Source of the DNA: Rhytidiadelphus loreus
Lineage: Eukaryota > Streptophyta > Bryopsida > Hypnales > Hylocomiaceae
Reading direction: 5' to 3'
Length of the DNA: 64,000 nucleotides
Assembly: GCA_947034895.1 (NCBI GenBank)
Contig: OX344762.1
Span: forward strand, 46,727,087 to 46,791,086
The position numbers were made by a program, and so were the translations under genes. The notes below the pieces were generated by a model. The model ran no database searches, was not told the origin of the DNA, and worked only from the letters and a program-made list of their open reading frames with translations. Below, piece after piece: positions 48,500 to 60,500 of the stretch; the stretch's first letter is position 1; every line of letters begins with the position of its first letter.

Positions 48500-49026
48500 G
48501 GGCCACTTCACACTATGGTTGTCCAAATTGAGAGGCCGTGGCATTGAGTGGCCAAACTTTGTTGAGAGTCCAAAGAAATGAGCAATAAATAGGCAATAAA
48601 TACTAGGAATTGGAGCCTTTGGCCGGCCATAGTGTGAAGCCTCCAAAGGCTTCCAAACCCTTGGCAACAAACTCCTACGGCCTCTTAACTTGGATGGCCA
48701 TAGTGTAAAGCCTCCAAAGGCCAAGTCCAAAGTCCAAACTCTTAGAGTAATGAACTTCCACCTACCAATCTAATGGTTGAGATCTTGTCATAAGTTGATG
48801 ACCTCTTGGCCATAGTTTGGGCATTCATTTTTAGCCAACCCAAAATTCTTTTGAGAGTCCGTCGCCATGTAGGCAATTTATTGCCATGTAGGTAGTTGGA
48901 GGGTGATGGCCTATGAACTTGTGCCTTCTAGTGTAAAAGGTTGAGAAGCCAAACTTTTGGTTCCTTGAAATTTGATTGGTGGAAATCCACGGCCTCTCGA
49001 CTTTCGGCCGCAGTGTGAAGTGGCCC
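48500..49026. mobile_element. Tourist-like (PIF/Harbinger) MITE, copy 2
   Basis: 527 bp with inverted ends GGGCCACTTCACACTATGG and (right, inward) GGGCCACTTCACACTGCGG, flanked by TAA at 48497-48499 and 49027-49029. The related uninterrupted sequence at about 48120-48212 reads GGTAAATGGGTTCTCC across the junction, an empty site that confirms a three-base duplication and precise borders. Confidence 0.9.
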
Positions 49027-49103
49027 TAAATGGATTCTCCATTTCTTTCATTCTCCACTCTCAACACATCTTTTAGGAGTGTCACACCTTCTTCAACTAC
49101 CAT

Positions 49104-49173
49104 GGCTGCCCATTATTGGCTGCCCATTATTGGCTGCCCATTATTCAGTGCCCATCATTCAGTGCCCATTATT
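49104..49173. repeat. 14-bp tandem repeat, five units
   Basis: Unit GGCTGCCCATTATT three times, then CAGTGCCCATCATT and CAGTGCCCATTATT. It lies inside the right end of the foldback cluster. Confidence 0.9.
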
Positions 49174-49247
49174 GGCTCCTCCAAGCCCTCACCAACTTCT
49201 CACTCTCCATTCTCCAAGTGCTTGGTGAAGAAGGTGTGACTACCTCT

Positions 49248-50275
49248 AGTAGTCTCTCTAGTAGTCTAGTATACACGATGATGCGTGGACGTTGAGAGAG
49301 TGGCGAGGCTCTGAAGAACGAGGCGGAGCTCAGTGGGCAGCAGCCATCAGCCTCCTCGTGACGCACTCCTGAAATCTTCACATTCCATCCGCAATAAACT
49401 TCAACTTTTCTCGCCAGGTCCCATTTCTCTTCCTTCCAATCCCAGTACTCCTATTTTGATTTTGTGGCATTCACTACCACGTCGTCGTCACCGCATTCGT
49501 ATGATCCAGCTTTTGCATTCGACTTACAAGTCATTATATCGCAATGTAGCGTTTCAGAGAAACGTCTTGGGTTGGCTAATTTTTTCTTGAAACCTGGCGA
49601 ATGCGCTTCGATTTGAATTTAATTTAAATTTTGTGATTTTATTGAAGAGATTGTGGTTAGGTTACCCGTTTTTAAAAATTGCATCGTCGTGCGTTTCGTT
49701 GGTTTTTATGTCTGGATTCTTAGTACGCTCGAAATCCTAGAAGCCTTTTGCGTGATTCTGTGTATCAAAGTGACGACTTCATTGTAGTTGTAGCCAGACA
49801 TTTAGCTTCAAGAATTATGCAATAAAGAAGAGAGTTTCTACGGTGAGATTCATGTCTTTTGTATTATTATTATTATAATTGCGTCTTTGCAGCAGAGTTC
49901 TGCGAGTAGTTTTATGTGCGGTTTCTAATAAAGTGGTTTAGCATGTTTGAATGTCGGTAAGATTTCCTCGTCACCTTTTTCGTTTGAGAGACCAATTAGC
50001 AGGGCTGTTGTCTACGGGAGCTCTAGCTCTGACAAGGCTGAAAAGGCAGTTGGAGAGGTTATAAATGGTCATGGAATCCGGCGGGCACGAAGATTTGGCC
50101 CTCAGATTAACCACTCAAATTCCAGGTGGCTCTGAGTTGGATTCCGGATCTCATCTACTTCTGATTGTGCCAAGCCCTAATTGCTCTCGCAACCTCCAAT
50201 TGCCATGTGTCTGATTCAGGTTTACTAGTCTTGGATGCAGCGTCCTCAACAACCGGTGTGTCAAGCACCCTTGGC
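49248..50275. other. 5' region of the metallo-hydrolase gene
   Basis: Probably promoter and leader. The frame at 49947-50103 (KISSSPFSFERPISRAVV to INHSNSR, with a donor-like CCAG|GTGGCT) looks leader-like and might be an upstream exon, but it does not join in phase with the frame at 50276 through the nearby acceptor TGATTCAG. Confidence 0.35.
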
Positions 50276-53200
50276 ATGGAGATCGACAAGACCAAGATTT
50301 CTCCTGTAGAGATTTCTCAAGCACAGAAGATGGCAAATGTGGGTAGCTCAGAGTTGATAGTCCTTGGTTCAGGGTCGTCTTCCGGTGTACCAAGCCCTCA
50401 GTGCTTAATAAGCCCCTCAGATCCTCCTTGCCATGTCTGCCATATGGCTATGCAGGGGCCTCATGAATTGAATCGCAACTACAGGTAAGCATGCCGAACT
50501 TGTCGTTTTTCGGAATTCAAAATTCAAAGGCAGTAGATGAGGAATAGCAAAATGATTGACAATGGCTGTTTTTTTTTCTGAATTATTAAAAGAACGAGAA
50601 ATTTGGCATTCGATGAACTCTGAGGAAGGAATGCCTGCGAATGGGTAGAATGCTGAAGATCTAGTTACAATTGTTCCTCAGTAGAACCCTGATGTAAGCT
50701 ATTTGTGAATGTGAGTTTAGTTTTGCTGGGTTCGAATACGCCCGTCATACCGATCTGCATGCTTTGGGTCCAAATATACAGTGCTGAAGTCCAGAAATTG
50801 AGTAGAAAAGGAACAGTAAGTTCATTTAATTCACCTTGTTTGTAATAGCCCTTGGCGATATCTATGTAAACTCCACCCTACCTGCTCCGCTGATAGTTTG
50901 CCTCTTCTACCTGTGAGTATGCTCTGGGGATCTTCCGCTGGTGCTGTATCCCTAGATTTAGGTTGCGATAGTTCGATTCCCCAAGGATGAGATTTACTGC
51001 GATGGATGCAACGTGAGTTAACTAAGAGGTGCATTTGTACTGCTGAATGGAAAGGTGCAATCCATCGCTGCTAATCAGCTATATGGGTAATGATGGGCAA
51101 CGGCGCTATATTCAGATAGATGCTGGAAAGGATTTCAAGGAGCAAGTGTTGCGTTGGTTTGTGCCTTACAAGATTCCAAGGCTTGATGCTGTGAGTGTAT
51201 AGGAGGTGCCCTCCCCCTCAACCCGCCGTCCTCTGTCAGATTACCACTTACCTTCGACAATTTGCAACTTATCGGCATGCTAGTTCTTATAATGGGAGCC
51301 TTACATGGGTGCAGCTTATCTTGACACATGAACATGCGGATGCGATGTTGGGTCTGGATAATGTTCGAGGTGTGCAACCTTTCAATGTCAACAATGAAAT
51401 TCCGCCCATGCCAGTTTTCGTTGCCCAGCATACTATAGACAGGTTTGCTCCACTCATGGATCGAGAATACTTTTTAAAATTGATATGGCACTGATAATAG
51501 AAACAGTCTCACTTAACTCAGCCAATGGATTAGTGTATTCATCTGCAACCCCCTAGCTTTTCTATTCTGTACCTTCAGCGACCTGACCAATCTGTAATCA
51601 AGCACTGAGGTTTATTTGAGTAACAGTTAAGCTCGCACTTCTATTGTGTTGGTAACAAAACTTCACATTATACGAAATTTGAACTTCGTTCTAATAGAGA
51701 TGAGTTCCCAATGTTAGGAATGGCGAACTTGGTTCCAAAGTGGTGGTAACTTGTTACATATTTTGTGCACGTTCGACAACTACTGCTGTTCTTGTTGCGG
51801 AGGTTTGTTAGACCTGTCGATCTCTGGATGTTGTAGTGGTCTTTGAGCCCACTACCATGTGTGATTTTCCTTAGACCATGATTCTAGAAATGCATGTATG
51901 TCATGCTGCTTGCAAGGATGTCAAATACATATAAAGGTAGTAACACATACATAATTGATGCAGTGTGACAGCCAAGTTTCCGTATTTGGTCACTAAGAAA
52001 AGGAAGAAGGGTGAAGAGCTCAGGCAAGTAGCTCAATTTGATTGGCGTATAATAGAAAGATCGATCGATGCTCGGTTTGAAGCTGCTGGTCTTACCTTCA
52101 CTCCTTTACCTGTATGCACTTTCTCAAAGCTCACCTCTTTACATTTTTGAAACTTCCGAGCCGTGATTGCTTATGGTACTTTATGCCACAATCTGAGCAC
52201 ACCTTTCACAGCACTGTGTTAATTTTGCATAACCATGTTTGAATGTTACGTAGACTGACTATTCGAAAGAATTTGTGCATTTGAATGTGGAGTCACTATG
52301 TTGTGCTAAGTCTGATTCATTTATCAAAGCAGGTTCATGGGTTTGAGTGATCATGAGTGATCCTCACTACTTTCTGGAAGTAGCCAACCTTCTGCAACAA
52401 GAGAATTAGTATCACTTCTAATTATTCAGGTTCAGTGCCATTAATATGACATACTTTGACTGGTTTTGCAGGTTTATCACGGAGGAGATTATATCTGCCT
52501 TGGATTCTTGTTTGGAGAAAAAACTAGAATTGCCTACGTATCTGATGTATCTCGGTTTCCCACTGAGACGGAGCATGGTACGCTATGCTCTCTGGCTTCA
52601 TTCAAGTTAGTTTATGGTGTTAGCAGCTATGTCATGCTCCTCCTTGACTATCTGGGCCCTGACGAAACTTTTTGTACCTTCTTGGGAGGATTGGTTACAG
52701 TAATATGAAAATAACATGGTGGACAACTGGATTTGCTTTTCGTGGACACTAATGGTTTGGGTTTACCTGATGGCTTAACTCATCTGGCAGCTATTGCCAA
52801 GTATGGAGCAGGCCAAGTGGATTTTCTGTTTTTGGATTCAGTGTTCAAGGTGCTGGAACTATCTTCCAATTCATTAATATCTTGTTATAATATCTTCCAA
52901 ATCCTGTTTGCTGCATGTAACAGAAATCAAAATTCATTGCTTGGAGTAGACTATTCTGCTTACGTTACACCTTGGATTTGTCTTCACGAGATGGTAACCC
53001 TTGTCCTGATGATCTCTTACGTCTTGTTCTCTCAGATACATCCTCACAATACCCATTTGACATTCCCGGAGGTAAATAGTTTTCCACTGCATTGTGTCCA
53101 TCAGTCTCTTGTTATACAATGAGGCTTGAGATTTTACTGTTCTCATGCATTTTGGTGAATTTATGAGTACATTGTTATCATTTCTAAGAGTGTTTTCTGC

Positions 53201-53692
53201 ACGGTAGCATTCCAGGCTTGTTCATTTTTGTGATGTGGTTGGGTGCTTGTGTGCAGAGTTTGGCTGTTGTCAAGAAGCTGCAGCCAAAATGCGCTTATTT
53301 GATAGGAATGACGCATGAATTTGAACACGATCGGGACAGCAGAATACTTGCGGAGTGGTCTTCAAGGTGCTCTTTCTAACCATACCGTAGATGGTCGATT
53401 TGTATGGACTCATCAGCATGCTTGCTCACTCTGTTGCTTGTTACGCTACTGTTAGAATATGGCATCTTCTCGAGCATCATGATGCCCAGAATTCAAATCT
53501 AAGATGGTTACATGGCGTTCAATTAGCACACAAGAGGGGTCAAGTTAGTTAGGCCATACCGTTGGCAGATGTTTGACTTGTGAGTTTATGTGACAGTTCA
53601 ACTGACTGGAAAAAACTTATGTTGATATCTGCAGAGAGGGCATCCCAGTTCATCTTGCCTATGATGGACTCCGCATTCCTGTTGAACTATGA
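50276..53692 (+). CDS. Metallo-beta-lactamase-fold hydrolase (PhnP/At1g30300-like)
   Basis: Nine exons (50276-50484, 51055-51190, 51315-51442, 51964-52111, 52472-52577, 52791-52849, 53036-53071, 53257-53366, 53635-53692) join in phase and give 329 residues. Motifs in order: ELIVLGSGSSSGVPSP, a Cys pair (PPCHVCH), IQIDAGKDFKEQVLRWF, the metal motif LTHEHADAMLG, VYHGGDYICLGFLFG, YVSDVSRFP, HNTHLTFPE, IGMTHEFEHD and a final HLAYDGLRIP. His and Asp residues needed for a dinuclear metal site are present, though the usual last His of HxHxDH is Ala, as I recall for the Arabidopsis homologue. Related enzymes are phosphodiesterases or tRNase Z-like; the substrate is unknown. The start is the first good ATG; the frame is open upstream. 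Confidence 0.88.
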
Positions 53693-55298
53693 AAAAACAC
53701 TATTGGGAATTGTAGACATTTCACATTCTGTAGACGAGGCTATAGGAATGTGCAATTTTGGGAAATTGGTTTGCTCTCTTGGGACAAATTGATTGAAGGT
53801 GCCGTCCTTCTTGGTGCTGTACTACTGAGGCATTACTGCTTAAATTATATTATGAAGTCGGTCATTAGGTAGGTAAAATAAAAATCTTCAAAAATCAATA
53901 TGATTAGAATTTAACATTTTTGAACTTAAAGAATTTTTTTGATGTAGGACAAACTATTGATTCGTGCCAACCTTTACTGAGGGTATTGGTCATTCTTTTG
54001 ATTTTTTAATTCATTCTTTAATCAGACATTCGAATTTTGTCTTTGAATATGTGTCGGTTTTAGGCTTTAGAGTGATGTGGGTACCGGAGCCTCTTGTCAC
54101 TTCTCTACTGATGCTACAACTTTGTTCAACTGTGTCTGCGTTTTTGTCTGCATTTTCGAAATGCCTCATTGTCTGCATCTGAGTCAAAAATCTTGAGGAC
54201 TCCGTGCGTCACCGACCGTGTTTGAATTTTCTTATTTTTCAAACCGTGCTGAAGACTTGCGCAACGTTGGTTGGACCCAGATGGGTGGGGGGTTGACCAA
54301 AGGTACACAGGTAGTACCTCAGCAAACATTGCTCTATGTCCACCTCAGAAATTTCATTTGACAGACACGGTTAGTAGTTTGCCAGCAATATTTTTTTTTA
54401 TGATAAGCAGGTGCAAAATTTGTGGTTAAAACATTGACGAAGTTCAGGAATGGCGTTTGAACACGATTATATTGTGCAGTAAAGTTATTAGAGTTCAAAG
54501 ATCAATTAATAAGTTTTTCAAAGTTTGTTTATTTTCTTCTTGGATGAGCACATACACTTATTAACCCACCCAATTTTCCCCATGATTGTGTGGATGGGGC
54601 ATCAAGGGAAGATAGGGCAGACGACCCATTTCCAACCACTTAATTACACATATTTGGAATGCAGGTTTTTTGAGTGCGGAATTTTTCCCATGTACAGTAA
54701 TAGAATTTGGAAGGATTGCATATTTTTTCAGAATTTTATTAAACAAAATGTAATTACTGTGAATTTTTTAGTAGAAGATTCTCTTCAATCTACAATGGTG
54801 ATATAGACCTATCTATTTCTGACCATAGCTTGATTGCCAAATTGGCTAAGGTTTGGTTGCAATATTGACAACCTTGCTAGCGATCATAATGTGCCATAAC
54901 TGCTCCTCGAACTACATGACAACTTCACAAGGATAGAGCAATCTATAAGTTGGGAATGGAGGGGGCATGATCAAGAATGGGTTGGCTACCTCACATGCTA
55001 GATGCTCCTCACATGTAGCCCTAGCCTCTTACGCCACCTCATCTTCCAAAAGAACATTATTTCTTGAATATCCTACTTGAGGGTCCAATTCAATATAAAT
55101 TAAGTCATTTTCAAGCTTTTTATTTTAAAAAGTACCACATACCATCTTGCAATTGGGGTGAGGTGGCATGGACCCTATAAAATCTGATGTATAAATTCAG
55201 TTTCAACACATCTTTGCCGAATCATACATACAATATTTGACTTTCTTCAAGTTGAAGGTAAAAGAAAGAGACCCTTCTCCCAAAATGGTCAAGCAATC
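53693..55298. other. Intergenic DNA
   Basis: 3' flank of the hydrolase gene, then AT-rich sequence. The frames at 53964-54182 and 54525-54806 have no recognisable content. Confidence 0.35.
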
Positions 55299-55843
55299 TG
55301 TTGCGAATATAAAACTAAGCAAAACACAAAAGGAAGCCAAACACTCAAGTATGTAAGAATAAGAATACACTTAACATTGAATGTAGAAAGTATATACAAA
55401 GGGAGAGAAACGATGAATAGTACTCTCTCCCTATTGGCTACAAAATACCTTGTTGACTAATCCTCCACCATATTGTGGAAAGCGTTCATACTATGTTTCT
55501 TAATACTATTTCTTGCTCGACAGAATAACGGTGAAATAATAAAAGAAAATCGAGCTGGTCGATGAAGGTAATAAAATCGACTGAAAGACAAACGAGGTCA
55601 CCAAATTGCGGACTTGGTCGGTTGGTTTTATATGTTGGTGGTCAACTGACTGGTCTGCGATTCGATTTTTGTCGGCCGCGTTGATTGGTTCGGAGACTTG
55701 CGGCTTGGCATACTAGTGAAGTAGGAATAACAATCGACCCGCTATCCTACCCATTGAGCTGTGATGTGACAAGATGCAAGGCACCGGCCCCAAGATGGTT
55801 AACAAGCTTCAGCATTGAACCCCAAACCGTGATTTGCACCACA
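55299..55843 (-). mobile_element. Probable copia 3' LTR
   Basis: It lies directly downstream (minus strand) of a copia RNase H end and runs TG...CA: the minus-strand reading starts TGTGGTGCAAATC after a purine-rich AAAAAGGTGGG and ends ATTCGCAACA. TATATAAA-like words lie inside. No matching 5' LTR is in the window, so this is a truncated element. Confidence 0.5.
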
Positions 55844-56063
55844 AACCCACCTTTTTCTATGTAAAAATTTCTATAATCTTGAAAGTTTACAGTTGTTGCC
55901 TCATTAAAACCTTATTTGGGAAAACCTTGCTTATGGTCAAGGACAAAATTACAGATGAAGGAAAAAGAGTACAACACCCTTTTCAATTTATTCTCATGGT
56001 AAAAACCAATGAAAAAAATACATAAAGGAATATCAAAAGGTTAATAATTTTCAAAATAAAAAT

Positions 56064-56287
56064 CTATTGAATTTTTTGTTCCAAAATATTAAGCCGTTGC
56101 ATTCCAATGCCATGAATAAGTCGGCGATGGATAGATAATGGAAGAGCCTTGGTAAATAAATTGGCAAGATTATCTATTGAAGCAATTTTCTTCACTTCAA
56201 GTGCTCTGTCTGTAATCAAATCATTGGTGAAACTAAAATATTTAGAGACAATATATTTAGTGTGATCTCCTTTAATAAAATGTTTTA
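56064..56287 (-). pseudogene. Ty1/copia RNase H C-terminal remnant
   Basis: The minus-strand frame reads HFIKGDHTKYIVSKYFSF, LITDRALEVKKIASIDNLAN, LFTKALPLSIHRRLIHG and ends NILEQKIQ with a TAG at 56066-56064. This corresponds to the end of copia polyproteins (the region usually containing H-x-R-D/H and I-x-T-x-x-N-x-A-D-x-x-T-K). Only about 74 codons remain; the rest of pol is missing. Confidence 0.75.
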
Positions 56288-56474
56288 TTTAAAGAGTGGC
56301 GGCTCATGACACAAGTTTAGGGTTGACACTATTTTGAAATTCTAATAGAGGCGTTTGTCAGATCTGTACTCTAGGAAAAGAACTTCTAGAGTTTAGGGTT
56401 TCACTGTTTCTCCTTGCATAAGTATGCGTCTCATCCAAGAATTCAGTCTTTTTTATCGTTTTCTTTTGCTATCA

Positions 56475-56600
56475 CTAGTAGAAACCTATGTTTTTTTAGA
56501 CAAATTTTTCTAGACATCCACATGTTTTCATGTTAACAGTGACGTCAAATAAAATATCTTGATGTTTTATTTGACGTCACTGTTAACATGAAAACAACCC
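56475..56600. mobile_element. CACTA-like terminus followed by a perfect hairpin
   Basis: CACTAGTAGAAACC at about 56475 matches a common plant CACTA end. Forty-eight bases inward begins the 74-bp hairpin. The matching right end was not found before 64000. Confidence 0.4.
56523..56596. repeat. Perfect 32-bp inverted repeat, 10-nt loop
   Basis: TGTTTTCATGTTAACAGTGA begins the left arm (56523-56554); the right arm (56565-56596) is its exact reverse complement. Each arm contains TGACGTCA (a bZIP-type palindrome) and GTTAAC. Confidence 0.95.
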
Positions 56601-57567
56601 ATATTTAACTAATTATGGACAATTACACCATTTATGGACAAATTCGAAGTCCAAAATCACGTAATAATAGAGAAATAAGTAATAGAAAATCAAAAAAAGG
56701 TGTCGGCGGGCGACCTACACATTGTCCATTTAAACTGGTTGTCCGAAAAAGTAGATTGAAGGACATTCCATTGGCTGTTAATAGAATCCAGAAGTCCAAA
56801 TATAATTTTTGAGCAAGATGTACCGTGAGACAAGAGAAGAGACGCCTATAACCATGACACACAAGAAGAGGCAGATCCCTTGAACAAAGTCCGCATTAAA
56901 ATACCGCATGACTTTCCAATTGTGAGAAGGCAACACGCAGAAGACGTGTCAGCTGGCAGCCGATGAGAGCGTCGACATTATAATGTGAAGCGAAATCAGA
57001 GCAATGCATTGACAATCAATAAAGGGAAATTAGGCATTCGAAAAGCCTAGTAAGTAGAAGAAATTGTGAAATCGCCCGTAGAGTAGGCACACTAAATTGA
57101 CCACGAGAGCGCACATAACCGTTGTCATTCTAGCGATAGAGAAGGAGACTTGAGACTACGACGTCTGAGCCCTTGACAGAGGTAATACTGCACTCGCCGA
57201 TACAGTTGGTAACTGTATCGGCGGGCAGCCGACAGTAAGACTACATCGAGAGTGCACAGAATCGAGGGAGTTTCAAACTCCGGGATCGAGGCAGTTTCAA
57301 AAATGGATGCAGTGGAGCATCATAATATTAATTAAGAATACAGTACATATCCATTTCCATTCCATCACCAGGAAGTAGATGTCATAATCCAACTAGAAAT
57401 AACTATAAATGACGCATGAAGATGATCGACTTAAAGTTCTGTGCCATGAAGACGCAGCCTTGTCCTGCATATCGGCTGGCAGCCGACAACTCCGCCCAAC
57501 TGCTAATTCATTGAACAAGTAGCGATGTATCGGCTGGCAGCCGATAGAACACATGAAGGTGAACGCG
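56597..57567. other. 3' region of the transposase-like gene
   Basis: No gene is visible. It holds five copies of the palindrome family (about 56702, 56948, 57216, 57470, 57528) and a separate hairpin, CGCCGATACAGTT-GGT-AACTGTATCGGCG, at 57195-57223. Confidence 0.5.
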
Positions 57568-60500
57568 TCAGTCTTCTCCTTTGTCGTCAGCATCTCTGTC
57601 CTCTGCTGTCCCCGCGGCCTCCAGATTCGCAATCGTAGCAACGACCGAGGACTCCAGAATAAGATGAGATGTCGGAGGTCCCTTCTTCGCATGCGAGGGC
57701 ATCCTGTGCGAGTACAGGACAATGCGCACATGAACAAGCTGTGGAAGTCTTAGTTCTTTATGCCATCGTCGAGTCCAGCACTCCCTGGCGACGACCGCTT
57801 TACTCTCCCTCTTGGCTTTCATTGGAGTCCACCACTCAACTTTGAAAGTGCCATAGGATGGTCCCTGCGTCATGTTGACACACTCCAGTACCCGTCCAAG
57901 CCACACAGAGAGGTAATTATTGTGACAAGGTCGACAGAGAACAAAGTCCCCAAGGAGAACATCCCTGAAGGGATTAAAGCTCAACTTTGGTCTGTCCTTT
58001 GCCGGCCCGTAGAATGGAGTAGGTTCTGGGTCGTCCTCAGGAGTGGTGTCTATTGGATTGTTTGGATCCGCCCCTTCTTCAGGAAATGCAGCAGCGTGAT
58101 CTCTTTTCCAATCTGACATCGGCCAAAATCCCTCTTGAAGCGCAGTGGGTGTTGCGGGCAGAGGCGAACAAATCTCCGAATGGATTCGTTCCCAGTATGC
58201 GACACAACCTGCCATTTCGTCGGCATATCTTTTGTTTTTGGCCATCCCCGACTTCCAGAACTCGATGTACTTTGCGATTCCATTCTTGATGAAGGACTGC
58301 TTCTCATTGCATTCGCTAGCCCTTGCGACTTCTTTGTCTGCGTTTCGCTTCCTTGGGTTAATTTCGACGCTTCCCCAGAGTGCTTTGAACGGAACACGTA
58401 CCGGGTCTCCCTGCGGGATTTTCAGTCCCCCATCCTCGTCCACTATCCACATTTTGATCGGTGGCCCCGGAGGAAGCCACGAAGAATCCGTTGTCCTTTT
58501 CTTGTACCTCATGACTGGCCATCCTCGATCATCTCCTGACTCTTCTACGTAGAATTTGAACAGGTGTTTATCCCCGAGTCCCACAATCTTGTTGACACCA
58601 TCATGATGAAATCCCGTGAGGTATGATTTGAAGTCCGCCACTTCCTGAACAAACTCCGGGATGAAGGCGACAGTCTTCTGTGAATCCATGAACGCCTTCA
58701 TGAGGTCTGCAAGGACGTAAGTGTTTTTCCTTTTGATCAGTTTCGACAGATAACTGAAGTGTGCGTCAATGTCTTCGTGCATATGTCCGACAATGAGAAA
58801 TCCGACAGTGACCTCCTTGAAGATGCGCCTGGCTGTGAACAATGAGCAGAAGGCCATGATAAACCTATTTTTATTGTCCTTGGCTGAGTTGTCTAGTTGC
58901 AAGAAAAGCTTCCTTGGAAGAGGAACATGTGGGCGTTCAGGCCCTGGAGTTTTTGTGAACTTGTCCGAGGCCGTCGGAATTGATGAGTTGCATCTTGACT
59001 TTCCATGAAGCAGTGCCTCGAAGAAGTTGTTCAGGGGTGGAGTTGAGAACAAGATCTTTGACTCTCGAACAGGTGGCACCTCGAGAGCACGAAAGACCCT
59101 ACACAACGACGACATGGTAAAATTGGAATCCCCTGGCCACAGTGATGTGGAGTAATGCGCATACGCGCCATCTCCATGTCCATGTGTGAGCATACCAGTA
59201 CAGGAGATTGGAATTTGGCCGAGCCCTGCGGTGGCTTTGGTGATTCGCTGCATCCTTGGAATAGCGGTCTTGGTGGTGTCCATCTTGTCGTGAATGATGC
59301 AGAGGAACTCCGACGGGTTTTGCACAGACTGCGCAGTCCATCCACCGTATACATTTCTACATGCACGTTGGTAATTGAGATGTCTCTCTCTGTCATCCAC
59401 TAGCGCCTGCCACTCGTCACACCCTCTCGGATACTTTGCAATGAACTCTACAAGGAAGTCACACTCTGTACATTTGGAGAAGTTACTTCCCACCGGCTTG
59501 ACCTCAACGTTCTTAAAATGAGCTTTCCGAAGTTGGCTAATGGCAGACTGGGAGACTGGCAACATGTTACAGATTCCATTGACTTGGGGGGCACATCCAG
59601 GTATATGAGACATGGCGAACGTAGAGAAACTATATCGGCTGCCAGCCGACAGACCAGAACTACATGGACAAACCCACCAAAATAAAGGTACCTCACATAT
59701 GCAAAGAATCTGCATTGAACTGGACCCAGTGCATTTGGATTGAGCATTATCGGCTGGCAGCCGACAGAAGTAATCGCGTAGTGCAAATGAAGGAGGAAGG
59801 AAACGGATACGTACATAATTGACTTGCTGACGCATGTGATCCCAGTTCATTGCCGAGAGGACTACCTTGAGATTGTCCACGCGTTTGTTTCCCACTAGTC
59901 TGAATTTGTGTGGCATCTGGTCAGCATTGTCGTTGATAATCGTTGTGAGAGTTGCTTGAGCTTGAACGGTTTGCGGACGTGGTCGCCTGGCCCCCGCATT
60001 CCCGTGCGTCGTGCGACCCGCTAACAGTTCCTCCAGTGGCCGCAGCCTTATATACATGATAGGCCGACCTTGAGACCTCGTGAATAAAGTACCAGGCATT
60101 CTCGCAAACATCGACATTTTCCAGAGTGATGAACTTCTTCCCTGGAATAGAACTTGGATGAAGCTGACTCTAGACGGCATACGCCGTTTCCCTCTTGGAC
60201 TCGAAGTTGCAGGCATAGAACTTTCGTCGCAGACTTCTCGTGTGTTCCCAGGGAAACGTCTGGCAGCATCTGAGCCTGCAGCACTTTTGGGAGCTGACCT
60301 TTCGTATGTCAATCTCCGACGTCTTTCTCTGCAATTTCGACAGTGTCTCAGATTCCTTGATAAGTACCCTTCGACGGACTAAGCGGTATGGATTCTTGGG
60401 TACTCCTTGCATTCCGTCGTCATCAGAACCATTGACCTCCGCCGCCTCCGAGCAGAGCGTGACAATTTCTGAAAGTAGCCTTCCCCCTTCTAATCTTGCA

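Larger units (their letters stand above)
47553..49247. mobile_element. Cluster of nested foldback elements
   Basis: Imperfect hairpins centred on ACTCTTCACCTTCGAAGGTG (about 47950-48055) and its relatives (about 47790-47860 and 48310-48410) alternate with end-like modules of the form GTAGTTACACCTTCTTCACT ... CACTTGGAGAAT at about 47553, 47855, 48229 and, inverted, 49208-49247. These are several copies of one foldback family in both orientations. One copy is interrupted by the Tourist-like MITE at 48500. Confidence 0.7.

Noticed and set aside
50725..50990. tRNA-like words GGTTCGAATAC and AGTTCGATTCCCC
   Set aside because: The flanking bases cannot form a T-arm and acceptor stem, and no A-box lies at the right distance.
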